Assembly: GCA_031973395.1 (NCBI GenBank)
Contig: DALYDD010000013.1
Location: 1 to 36,382, forward strand
Source: DALYDD01 sp031973395
GTDB taxonomy: Bacteria; Patescibacteriota; Minisyncoccia; Phycocordibacterales; CAIZLB01
Direction of reading: 5' to 3'
Length of the DNA stretch: 36,382 nt
Shown: positions 15,397 to 21,555 of the stretch, in pieces
Layout: each line of letters starts with the position of its first letter
Numbering within the stretch: position 1 is the first letter of the stretch
The notes under the pieces: generated by a model
Databases searched by the model: none
Told to the model about the DNA's origin: nothing
Seen by the model: the letters and a program-made list of their open reading frames with translations, nothing else
Position numbers and translations under genes: made by a program

Positions 15397-17181
15397 TCAC
15401 GACTGATGCACAGAATACTCCTCCCACATCGCCTGAAAAATAGTACAGTGCGCGAGAAGTTCATCCAGTGTTCCTGTTGCAATAATTCTACCTTTATCGA
15501 ATACACAGATCCGATCGAATTGGCGCAGCAAGTGCAGCCTATGGATGGACGAGACGATTGTCTTGCCAGCGAATTCCCTAAAAATATTTCGGTACACGTG
15601 ATTTTCGGTCGCGGTGTCCAAACTACTCGTTGGTTCATCGAGCAAAACAATATCTTTATCCATACTCGCCAGAAGGCCACGGGCCAGGGCCAAGCGTTGC
15701 TGTTGACCACCACTGAGGTTTACCCCCTTTTCTTTGATTGAGGATTCAAGGCCCTTTGGTAAGCCGGCTAGCACTTCGGTAAAACATGCCATCTCCACGA
15801 AACGCAGTACGACTTCGAGGTCGTATTCCGCGCCAAGTGTGATGTTTTCCAAAATCGTTATTGCAAACAATTCCGGACTTTGCGGCACCAATGCGATCGC
15901 TCGCGCGATGCCGGCAAAACCATCAGTGACAGGAACACCATCCACACTGAGCCGAAGCGCTTGGGGATGATGTAAATCGCGAATGATTTTAAGCAAAGTT
16001 GTTTTACCACTGCCGCTTTCACCGACGATTGCGACTTTTTCTCCTTTCTTCAAATCTAGGCTGACATTGTCGAGCTGCGCAGGACCATCGCTTCCGCCGT
16101 CATACGAAAAGCTAAGTCCAGCAATATTCAGATTTTGCCAATCCAGAGGCAATACATGATTCGCAAATGTTTCTCCAGTGAAATCCTTAGATAACTCTTC
16201 GGAATTCATCACTTGAGACATGCGCTTCACGAGATTGCTGAACTGAGTTGCGAATTGCTCAAACAACTCACTCATATTTCCTAGATAACGCCAGAGCAGA
16301 TACACCGCACCGGTGATGGCAGCACCTGAACTGCCGATATGAGTCAGGAAGTAGGCACCGAGAACCATACCAATGGTGAGCATGCAGCATAAGCTCGTCA
16401 GGAACCATTTTATTTCATTGATCTTGCTATTTTTCTTGTAGAGCTTAAACGGCGCCATCACCTTATGCATGAGCGCATCAAAAACAATACGCTCGACACG
16501 AAGAATAATTACCGTCGTGATATTACTGATTGCGTCGACGGTAGATTCAGTGACTTTGTTTTCAGCTTTGTTCAATTGCTTATACTGCCCCATCATCAGG
16601 TGATCAAATCTTGCAATGATCCACCCAGTAAGAATGGTCATAGGCAAAACAATGGTCATCGACATTGGAAAAAAGTATCCGAGCATTATATAACTGCCGA
16701 AAAGCTTTACGAGCGCATAAATGTTCTCGAAAGTATTTCCAGAAAAATCATACAACGCTTGTGTGCCTTTGTTCACCTTGTCGATCGTATCGCCGGAATG
16801 ATGCTCAGTGTGCCAGTCAAGTGGCATGTTCATCACACCGCGCATCAAGAAGTTGCGATAATTGGATCTAACAAGGAATGCATTCTTGCGCTCGATAACA
16901 CGTGCAGGGCCATGAAGGGCCCAACACGCGATGTCATTCAAGAGCAAAACAAGGAGCAGTAAAAGCAGGGTTGAAATGCTCTCTGCTGTAATTCCCTGTT
17001 CTTGAACAACCATCATAATCTTCGCCACCGAGAGTGGCAGAACGAGTAGATCCAGGAGACCTACAATGATGTACATGAGCCAGTAAACTACAACTGCTTT
17101 GCGATTGCCCCTTGAGTAGTGCCAACTTTTACCGATGAGATATGTCAGCGGATTGGGATCTTTGTTTGGTTTAGTTTTCAT
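15397..17181 (-). CDS. ABC exporter, fused membrane and ATPase domains, 594 aa
   Basis: A half-size type IV ABC exporter (MsbA/LmrA-like) that would act as a homodimer to move lipids, peptides or drugs out of the cell. Six membrane helices span about residues 28-310 (e.g. VYWLMYIIVGLLDLLVLPLS, LLLLLLVLLLNDIACWAL). The ATPase domain follows: Walker A GESGSGKTTLL, Q-loop ALVPQSPELF, signature LSGGQQQRLALA, Walker B DIVLLDEPTSSLD and H-loop SSIHRL. All catalytic residues are present. There is no N-terminal C39 peptidase, so it would not trim a leader peptide itself. Upstream on the same strand are a 42-codon ORF and a strong hairpin. The ATG is preceded by a nearly G-free, C/A-rich stretch (AAACCCAAACC). 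The substrate is unknown. Confidence 0.95.
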   Translation of the reverse strand: MKTKPNKDPNPLTYLIGKSWHYSRGNRKAVVVYWLMYIIVGLLDLLVLPLSVAKIMMVVQEQGITAESISTLLLLLLVLLLNDIACWALHGPARVIERKNAFLVRSNYRNFLMRGVMNMPLDWHTEHHSGDTIDKVNKGTQALYDFSGNTFENIYALVKLFGSYIMLGYFFPMSMTIVLPMTILTGWIIARFDHLMMGQYKQLNKAENKVTESTVDAISNITTVIILRVERIVFDALMHKVMAPFKLYKKNSKINEIKWFLTSLCCMLTIGMVLGAYFLTHIGSSGAAITGAVYLLWRYLGNMSELFEQFATQFSNLVKRMSQVMNSEELSKDFTGETFANHVLPLDWQNLNIAGLSFSYDGGSDGPAQLDNVSLDLKKGEKVAIVGESGSGKTTLLKIIRDLHHPQALRLSVDGVPVTDGFAGIARAIALVPQSPELFAITILENITLGAEYDLEVVLRFVEMACFTEVLAGLPKGLESSIKEKGVNLSGGQQQRLALARGLLASMDKDIVLLDEPTSSLDTATENHVYRNIFREFAGKTIVSSIHRLHLLRQFDRICVFDKGRIIATGTLDELLAHCTIFQAMWEEYSVHQS

Positions 17182-17230
17182 GAGTTTCGGTTTATCTGAG
17201 TTTCTGAGGTTTGGGTTTGAGAAAGAACTA

Positions 17231-17257
17231 AAAACACCGCGATATACGCGGTGTTTT
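17231..17257 (-). terminator. Terminator or attenuator hairpin upstream of the ABC exporter
   Basis: Perfect 11-bp stem AAAACACCGCG / CGCGGTGTTTT with a 5-nt loop; on the minus strand it is followed by a T run. It lies after the 42-codon ORF and inside what would be the exporter leader, so it could terminate the small transcript or act as an attenuator. Confidence 0.75.
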
Positions 17258-17280
17258 GGACATTCAAGGTTTGCGAGAGT

Positions 17281-17409
17281 TTAAATGCTTATAACACAGC
17301 GTAATCGCCCCGCTTTTAGTGCAGGAATACGATTATTCGGAGATACAACAAAAACCGCTCGGTTTTGGAAGTTGTTTCCGGTATTAAGTTGATTGCGCGT
17401 GTTATTCAT
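17281..17409 (-). CDS. Possible 42-aa peptide gene upstream of the ABC exporter
   Basis: A short frame from ATG 17409 to TAA 17281, beginning MNNTRNQLNTGNNFQNRAVF and ending KAGRLRCVISI. It is Asn-rich at the N-terminus and basic overall, with one Cys and no signal peptide. A promoter (TTGACA, 18 nt, TACTAT) ends 10 nt before the ATG, and a strong terminator hairpin follows 24 bp after the stop, so a short transcript of just this ORF is likely. It may be a leader peptide controlling exporter expression, a small exported peptide, or simply a small RNA. I recognise no family. Coding status rests on context, not similarity. Confidence 0.4.
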   Translation of the reverse strand: MNNTRNQLNTGNNFQNRAVFVVSPNNRIPALKAGRLRCVISI

Positions 17410-17419
17410 AATGGTTTAC

Positions 17420-17449
17420 ATAGTATGTATTAAAATGTAGGAATGTCAA
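17420..17449 (-). promoter_or_regulatory. Promoter of the 42-codon ORF / ABC exporter unit
   Basis: Perfect -35 TTGACA (17444-17449), 18-nt spacer, -10 TACTAT (17420-17425), ending 10 nt before the ATG at 17409. Confidence 0.6.
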
Positions 17450-17497
17450 TAGCCACTCAAACCTGCCGATTTAATGGCATTTTGCCTCACCTCTTAG

Positions 17498-18022
17498 CTA
17501 TTTTGAACCTTTGTCATACCCCAATTCCCTTGCCCTTGCTACAGACTTTTCCATAAACCATATCCAGTGGCTATAATCTTCGTCTTGATTGCGATCTTGC
17601 CAGTTTTTAACAATCTCCTCTGCACTTCCCCACGTCAGCGCAAATTTTTCATGCTCTTCGAGCTGTACAGGCACAAGATCCGCGCTTTTTAAAATAACCA
17701 GAAAACAAACTGCATGCGCCACACGATTTACATTCTTGAGCGTATTATGATAATGCGTCATTGCTTCTGCTATTTTTTCAGTATAAAGAAAATCATGCAG
17801 GCCACCCTCTTCTGTTACTTCGCGTAAAATGCCTTGTTCGACATCTTCACCCTCATCAACACCGCCGGAAAATAATCTGAAGCAGCCTTTTTCATCGATT
17901 GCCACAGCATACTTTTGTGTCTCAGGATCAAAAACCACCGCGCAGCCACCATCGCGACGCTCTTCGTTTTCTCGTGGAATGCCGAATTCTCGGATTGAGC
18001 CAGCTTGTTGTTCGGAGGTCAT
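17498..18022 (-). CDS. NUDIX hydrolase, 174 aa
   Basis: Hydrolyses a nucleoside diphosphate linked to another group. The Nudix box is complete: GGVDEGEDVEQGILREVTEE then GG (Gx5Ex7REVxEExG), with the Mg-binding Glu residues. It is preceded by the strand GGCAVVFDPETQKYAVAID and followed by YHNTLKNVNRVAHAVCFLVI. The C-terminal part (EEHEKFALTWGSAEEIVKNW, HWIWFMEKSV) resembles Nudix proteins that read signals or odd nucleotides. The substrate cannot be named. The start MTSEQQAGS was chosen over a 27-codon longer form because an extended -10 (TGC-TATTCT) lies 9 nt upstream of it. It is divergent from the small membrane protein at 18087, and their promoters overlap. Confidence 0.9.
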   Translation of the reverse strand: MTSEQQAGSIREFGIPRENEERRDGGCAVVFDPETQKYAVAIDEKGCFRLFSGGVDEGEDVEQGILREVTEEGGLHDFLYTEKIAEAMTHYHNTLKNVNRVAHAVCFLVILKSADLVPVQLEEHEKFALTWGSAEEIVKNWQDRNQDEDYSHWIWFMEKSVARARELGYDKGSK

Positions 18023-18031
18023 ATGGTTAAA

Positions 18032-18040
18032 AGAATAGCA
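18032..18040 (-). promoter_or_regulatory. Extended -10 (TGC-TATTCT) for the NUDIX gene
   Basis: Ends 9 nt before the ATG at 18022; near-leaderless start. Divergent from the promoter at 18051-18079. Confidence 0.45.
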
Positions 18041-18050
18041 CAACTTAGCT

Positions 18051-18079
18051 TTGACTGGGAAAATACCCTTTGGTAGAAC
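18051..18079 (+). promoter_or_regulatory. Promoter of the 18087-18320 gene
   Basis: TTGACT, 17-nt spacer, extended -10 TGG-TAGAAC (18074-18079), ending exactly 7 nt before the ATG at 18087. This implies a leaderless mRNA and excludes the longer start at 18051. Confidence 0.55.
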
Positions 18080-18086
18080 TGTCGCC

Positions 18087-18320
18087 ATGGCCTGGATCCA
18101 CATTTTTGACTTTGTAAGACATATCTTTGAGGTTGTTTTTTACCTCATCACAGGTCCTCTACTTGCTATATTTGCGGTTAAAAATATTAAATTCTTAAGA
18201 CAAAGAGAAACCCAGTTACTTGAATTACAGAGAAAGTTACTTGAACTTGAGACGAGCAACAAACAACACCTTTTAGATGAAAAGAAATCTACAAAAAACC
18301 TACCAGATCGCGATGACTGA
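18087..18320 (+). CDS. Small membrane protein with coiled-coil tail, 77 aa
   Basis: Begins MAWIHIFDFVRHIFEVVF, with one hydrophobic helix (FEVVFYLITGPLLAIFAV, about residues 14-31). A Leu-heptad-like, charged helix follows (RQRETQLLELQRKLLELETS) and the end is hydrophilic (KKSTKNLPDRDD). No family recognised. The shape suggests a bitopic membrane protein with a cytoplasmic coiled coil, perhaps a partner of another membrane protein. The start at 18087 rather than 18051 is fixed by the promoter (TTGACT, 17 nt, TAGAAC), whose -35 overlaps the longer start. A strong terminator lies 28 bp after the stop, so the gene is a single-gene unit. Confidence 0.65.
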   Translation: MAWIHIFDFVRHIFEVVFYLITGPLLAIFAVKNIKFLRQRETQLLELQRKLLELETSNKQHLLDEKKSTKNLPDRDD

Positions 18321-18347
18321 TTTTTGCTAATTGATAGGCATCACAAC

Positions 18348-18376
18348 AAAAACCTGCACTGCTGCAGGTTTTTGTT
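18348..18376. terminator. Bidirectional terminator after the 18087-18320 gene
   Basis: AAAAACCTGCA / TGCAGGTTTTT stem with loop CTGC; A tract on one side and T tract on the other, so it can terminate both strands. Confidence 0.85.
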
Positions 18377-18525
18377 TATTCGGTGGACCTCCCTCCTCAA
18401 ATGTGTAACCAGATGATTAAGAAGTTGAGTAGGTCTATACAGCTTCTGTGCCTTACCACAAGTGCGTATTTGAACCATAAGTATTTATATCTCTGCTGCA
18501 CAAACCTTGTGTAATTGAATAGAAC
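18377..18525. other. Non-coding stretch with no feature I can support
   Basis: Lies between two terminators. It is the likely 3' untranslated end of the minus-strand gene at 18613. A 34-codon + strand frame (18413-18517) has neither promoter nor ribosome-binding signal. Confidence 0.5.
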
Positions 18526-18546
18526 CCTCCGCTTTCGCTCGGGGTT
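18521..18546 (-). terminator. Hairpin downstream of the 18613-18870 gene
   Basis: GAACCC..GC / GC..GGGTTC stem with a short internal loop and apical GAAA-type loop, followed by a weak T-rich tract on the minus strand. Probable terminator, though it lies about 65 bp after the stop. Confidence 0.45.
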
Positions 18547-18612
18547 CTTGTTGAGACTCTGCTTTCTCTGGGCTCTCCATTCAGTTTACAGAACGGGGAC
18601 AAATCTTGGTGT

Positions 18613-18870
18613 TTATGCTCCGACACCAGACCATTCCTTGACTTGGCTGTACCAGTTCGAACACTGAAAGGGCACCTCTTTGAGTCTCTCAGGAGTTACA
18701 TTGAAGAGGAATTCCGTCCTTCCGTCATCATGACGTTGATAGACAGCGACGTTGCGGTGCTTCTCGCTTTTAGGCAGCCTATCTACTTGCAGGACTTGAT
18801 CCAAATCAATAGTTATGTCTAGCCGGGCGCCGATGTTCTTGTCTGGGGTAAGCCTGACTGTGGTTTTCAT
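18613..18870 (-). CDS. Orphan small soluble protein, 85 aa
   Basis: No family recognised. The protein begins MKTTVRLTPDKNIGARLDIT and has alternating hydrophobic/polar stretches typical of beta strands (ARLDITIDLDQVLQV, NVAVYQRHDDGRTEFLFNVT), then a short helix (PERLKEVPF) and an aromatic tail (CSNWYSQVKEWSGVGA). It is hydrophilic, with no signal or membrane segment. Despite its size it has the best promoter in the window (perfect TTGACA, 16 nt, extended perfect TATAAT). A leader of about 116 nt ends with a C/A-rich tract (CTCAACC) before the ATG. This argues for a real, strongly expressed gene. It lies just downstream of tRNA-Ala on the same strand. Confidence 0.6.
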   Translation of the reverse strand: MKTTVRLTPDKNIGARLDITIDLDQVLQVDRLPKSEKHRNVAVYQRHDDGRTEFLFNVTPERLKEVPFQCSNWYSQVKEWSGVGA

Positions 18871-18992
18871 CTGTGTTTTATGGTTGAGTTTGAAAGAAGG
18901 GTCGCAACTTCAATAATTCATAGGATACGAAATTATTTTATATATTCTGACCTTTCTTTCAGACTCAATCACGTTCAAAGGGCTATAATGAT

Positions 18993-19020
18993 ATTATAGC
19001 ACAGATACGAGTCATGTCAA
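18993..19020 (-). promoter_or_regulatory. Consensus promoter of the 18613-18870 gene
   Basis: Perfect TTGACA (19015-19020), 16-nt spacer, perfect TATAAT (18993-18998) with extended TGC. It starts 8 bp after the tRNA-Ala 3' end. Twelve bases across spacer and -10 (TATCTGTGCTAT) recur in the promoter at 22709. Confidence 0.75.
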
Positions 19021-19027
19021 TATCGAG

Positions 19028-19100
19028 TGGACCCTAGCGGATTCGAACCGCTGACCTCCTCAGTGCAAATGAGGCGCTCTACCAACTAAGCTAAGGGCCC
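19028..19100 (-). tRNA. tRNA-Ala (anticodon UGC)
   Basis: Full cloverleaf of 73 nt. Acceptor GGGCCCT / AGGGTCC carries the G3-U70 wobble that marks tRNA-Ala. The D-arm is TAGCTTAGTTGGTAGAGC; the anticodon arm is CCTCA-TTTGCAC-TGAGG with anticodon TGC. The T-arm GCGGTTCGAATCCGC and discriminator A are present, and no CCA is encoded. A 5' half copy lies just upstream. Confidence 0.97.
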
Positions 19101-19142
19101 AATATTTATTTCAATCCGAGTCTCTAGCTTAGTTTAGACATT

Positions 19143-19197
19143 GCATTTGCGCAAATGAGGCGACTATCTCCTTCTTTGCCAACTAAGCTAAGGGCCC
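19143..19197 (-). pseudogene. Broken 5' half copy of tRNA-Ala
   Basis: The first 19 nt (GGGCCCTTAGCTTAGTTGG) are identical to the intact tRNA. Then about 14 nt are inserted (AAAGAAGGAGATAGT region), followed by the tRNA's CGCCTCATTTGC. The rest of the anticodon arm, T-arm and acceptor 3' strand are missing. Downstream, AACTAAGCTA (minus strand) can pair with TAGCTTAGTT of the pseudo-tRNA, so the RNA may fold as a hairpin instead. Confidence 0.75.
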
Positions 19198-19216
19198 GAT
19201 TAAATGCGTGAATAGA

Positions 19217-19244
19217 ATAATACCAAAAAATGGCATTTTCGCAA
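19217..19244 (-). promoter_or_regulatory. Candidate promoter for the pseudo-tRNA/tRNA-Ala unit
   Basis: TTGCGA (19239-19244), 16-nt spacer, extended -10 TGG-TATTAT (19217-19222). It would transcribe the broken copy and the intact tRNA together. Confidence 0.45.
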
Positions 19245-19245
19245 A

Positions 19246-19265
19246 TTTACCACCTTCACAGAGGT
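19246..19265. terminator. Stem-loop between TrmB gene and tRNA unit
   Basis: ACCACCT / AGGTGGT stem with 4-6 nt loop. The + strand side is followed by CTTTT; on the minus strand (TrmB direction) only AAATTT follows, so termination strength is doubtful. Confidence 0.4.
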
Positions 19266-19293
19266 GGTCTTTTGCAGGCTCAAAGCCCACTTA

Positions 19294-20094
19294 TTATTTG
19301 CCGGAATTAACCCACCCCATCTCAAAAATCATCTTCATTAACCCGTGAATGGTTTCATCTTCAATAACGACACCGATTAGCTTGTTTTTCACCAAGGTAA
19401 TTATTGAGATCTTATTCTTACCATAAACAGTAATTTCAGCTTTAAATGGAAAAGAATCAGCAGATACATATTTCATCTCTGGAATATATTCTTTTTGGGT
19501 ATGTGCGTAGATAGATTTAGAAAAATTAACAGTCGCAGAATTATCTGGCAAAATCACTTTACCTTTTATCTTCTTTTTCTCCTTTTCCTTTCGATACCAG
19601 AGCAGAAATTTCTTTGGCAATAAAGACTCTAATTCCCCTGTATTTGCCCAGGCATACATCGTATAGGGCGACTCGACAGTCACGTGAGCACTGTACACAG
19701 AAGTCACACCTTCTACTCCTTCAAAATAGGTTACTTTTGGCTTATATTCGAGTGCATTAAATAAACCCTGAAGTTCCGGCAGTACAGCCACTGCCGCTTC
19801 GATTTCATCTTCGACATTGCTCTGCTTTCCTTTATTGAAACCAACAAGCTTTTTTGGATTATTGATTTGATAAAACTGCTTATTCTTCTTTTTTATTTCA
19901 TTAACTAAATCCTTTACGGATAAATGCAGCAAAACCATATAGACCGTACTGCGACTTAGTTTCGTGTGCTTGGCTAGAGCCGCCGGATATGCCCCACCGC
20001 CCAATTCGAGCAAAGCGATATATACCTTAGCCTCCTTAGGGGTGAGGCCGGCTTTTTCAACCTTCTTCATAAGCGCTTCGTTTTGGGTATCCAT
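19294..20094 (-). CDS. TrmB-family transcriptional regulator, 266 aa
   Basis: A winged-helix DNA-binding regulator. The N-terminal domain shows AGLTPKEAKVYIALLELGGG then AYPAALAKHTKLSRSTVYMV (recognition helix SRSTVYMVLLHL), as in TrmB proteins. A coiled linker (EDEIEAAVAVLPELQGLF) follows. The C-terminal domain (KVTYFEGVEGVTSVYSAHV, WYRKEKEKKKIKGKVILPD, EITVYGKNKISIITL and VVIEDETIHGLMKMIFEMGW) resembles the regulatory domain seen in many CPR TrmB-like proteins. Its ligand is unknown. The start is set at 20094 (MDTQNEALMKK): a promoter (TTGACT, 16 nt, TATACA) ends 8 nt upstream, so the 36-codon longer form would lack the DNA for its first codons in the mRNA. It is divergent from the methyltransferase. 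Confidence 0.88.
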   Translation of the reverse strand: MDTQNEALMKKVEKAGLTPKEAKVYIALLELGGGAYPAALAKHTKLSRSTVYMVLLHLSVKDLVNEIKKKNKQFYQINNPKKLVGFNKGKQSNVEDEIEAAVAVLPELQGLFNALEYKPKVTYFEGVEGVTSVYSAHVTVESPYTMYAWANTGELESLLPKKFLLWYRKEKEKKKIKGKVILPDNSATVNFSKSIYAHTQKEYIPEMKYVSADSFPFKAEITVYGKNKISIITLVKNKLIGVVIEDETIHGLMKMIFEMGWVNSGK

Positions 20095-20102
20095 TTGGAA
20101 CA

Positions 20103-20130
20103 TGTATATCATTTTCATAAAAAGAGTCAA
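20103..20130 (-). promoter_or_regulatory. Promoter of the TrmB regulator gene
   Basis: TTGACT (20125-20130), 16-nt spacer, TATACA (20103-20108), 8 nt before the ATG at 20094. It fixes the start codon and implies a leaderless transcript. Confidence 0.55.
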
Positions 20131-20305
20131 TGAGAGCTGACAGTATTTACTATATTCCTGCTTATCCTTATTTTTATGCACATTATTGGACACTCTAGAC
20201 ATTCTCTAATATCAGATCTGTAAAAAGGTCTAAATTTCTTGATAGAACCTTGCATTCCAATACATCGACCAACCTTCCAACCGAAACCTAGCACTATCAC
20301 AACTC

Positions 20306-21085
20306 ATGAATCCAGATACTCGAAACAACCCTTGGTGGAGCCCGGATGCTGGCTTCTTTGGCAATTTCTATATGCAAGGCGACAACTCTGCACATGGATA
20401 CCTGACAAGCAAAAGGCAAAATCTTGCCCAAAGGACGAGAGAGGAAGTCCAAGGTATACTGCACCTCTGCAGACCTCAGATGGATGAGCATATATACGAT
20501 CTTCCTTGCGGATATGGCCGCCATTCGCTCGCCCTCGCCGACCTAGGTTATCGTATTACCGGCTTCGATATAAATCCAACACATCTCGCGGCAGCACACC
20601 AGAAGACCACAAGTGACCGAGTCACTTTCAAAGAACATAATATGCTAAATGCCCTGCCGCACGGAGCACATGTCTGTGTGAACATGTTCTACTCTTTCGG
20701 TTTCTTCAACACCGACGAGGAAAATGAACAGGTCCTTCAAAATATATATGATGCACTCGTTGTCGGCGGCAGATTCCTCATGCACACTGACGTCAACTTA
20801 CCAATGGTGCTCCGCGGAGATTATAAATTCATTGAATCGAGGCCCCTGCCCGATGAACTGACGCTGCACATTAACGAGCGCTACGACCCTGAGACAAAGA
20901 GAATTGAGGGATCATGGACTATTGGTGTCGACACCAAAAGTTATTCAGTGCGCATATATTCCGCAACCGAGTTCTACGAAATATGCCGGAGGATCGGCTT
21001 CAGATCGGTGGATACATATGCCGATTGGGACGGCTCACCCTATAGTGCGATGAGCGAACTCATGATCGTGGTTGCTATGAAATAA
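20306..21085 (+). CDS. Class I SAM-dependent methyltransferase, 259 aa
   Basis: Transfers a methyl group from S-adenosylmethionine to an unknown substrate. Motif I is IYDLPCGYGRHSLALADLGY (family D.GCG.G), followed by the acidic end of strand 2, RITGFDINPTHLAAA. Motif II/III appear as VCVNMFYSFGFFNTDEENEQ and ALVVGGRFLMHTDVN. The C-terminal half (YDPETKRIEGSWTIGVDTKS, VRIYSATEFYEICRRIGF) matches small-molecule methyltransferases of the Methyltransf_25/11 type. The N-terminus is unusually aromatic (NNPWWSPDAGFFGNFYMQG). GC content is higher than in neighbours. The ATG follows a nearly G-free leader with two CAACC motifs. A strong terminator follows. A weak promoter may lie near 20185-20220. 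Confidence 0.9.
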   Translation: MNPDTRNNPWWSPDAGFFGNFYMQGDNSAHGYLTSKRQNLAQRTREEVQGILHLCRPQMDEHIYDLPCGYGRHSLALADLGYRITGFDINPTHLAAAHQKTTSDRVTFKEHNMLNALPHGAHVCVNMFYSFGFFNTDEENEQVLQNIYDALVVGGRFLMHTDVNLPMVLRGDYKFIESRPLPDELTLHINERYDPETKRIEGSWTIGVDTKSYSVRIYSATEFYEICRRIGFRSVDTYADWDGSPYSAMSELMIVVAMK

Positions 21086-21090
21086 GCCAC

Positions 21091-21137
21091 AAGCACCCTC
21101 ACGGAGAAAGTCCTTGCGACCCCTTCGTGAGGGCTTT
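21091..21137 (+). terminator. Intrinsic terminator after the methyltransferase gene
   Basis: Long stem with ACCCTCACGGAG pairing to CTTCGTGAGGG(C), followed by TTTCTTTTTATTT on the + strand. Confidence 0.85.
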
Positions 21138-21141
21138 CTTT

Positions 21142-21540
21142 TTATTTATTCAAATATGTAATCGTTAATTGCAAAACCGTCGCAAAGCTAACCCAGAGCA
21201 GATACGGGATTTGTATGTATGTAATCCATCTTGCATAGGGGAAAATCGCAATCATGGCCCAAATCAGGGTGCCAAGGACAAGTAAAATATCCATTGCTGC
21301 GAGTAAGTTGCTCTTTAAACCGAATTGCAGAGGAGTGAAAGCCAAATTGAATACAAGATTCAAAATAAAGGGCAAAGCGACGACAAACGGAATACTTCGA
21401 CTGAAGAGCATGAGAAAAACTTTACCAAAAGAAATTGCAATCAATATGTACAACAAAGACCATACCGGGCCAAAGATAAAACTAGGAGGAGCCCATGAAG
21501 GCCTGATTAATTGTTGATACCAAGAATATGTTGAATTCAT
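21142..21540 (-). CDS. tspO: TspO/MBR family membrane protein, 132 aa
   Basis: A five-helix membrane protein related to the mitochondrial benzodiazepine receptor, which binds porphyrins and other ligands. The family opening WYQQLIRPSWAPPSFIFGPV then WSLLYILIAIS is present, as are NLVFNLAFTPLQFGLKSNLL (family N..W..lFF..k....a) and the ending PYLLWVSFATVLQLTITYLN. Several Trp residues that usually line the ligand site are replaced (FNLAFTPLQFG for the usual NxxWSxxFF), so ligand preference may differ. Length (132) is slightly shorter than the usual 150-160. It lies 15 bp after the ddl-like gene on the same strand; a TATAAT 9 nt before its ATG lies at the end of that gene. Confidence 0.9.
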   Translation of the reverse strand: MNSTYSWYQQLIRPSWAPPSFIFGPVWSLLYILIAISFGKVFLMLFSRSIPFVVALPFILNLVFNLAFTPLQFGLKSNLLAAMDILLVLGTLIWAMIAIFPYARWITYIQIPYLLWVSFATVLQLTITYLNK

Positions 21541-21549
21541 AAGAGTCGA

Positions 21550-21555
21550 ATTATA
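21550..21555 (-). promoter_or_regulatory. -10 element (TATAAT) for tspO
   Basis: Perfect TATAAT between the ddl-like stop and the tspO ATG, ending 9 nt before the start codon. tspO could be transcribed separately as well as by read-through. Confidence 0.35.

Noticed and set aside
18413..18517. 34-codon + strand ORF followed by a hairpin
   Set aside because: No promoter or start signal, and it lies between two terminators in the 3' region of a minus-strand gene.
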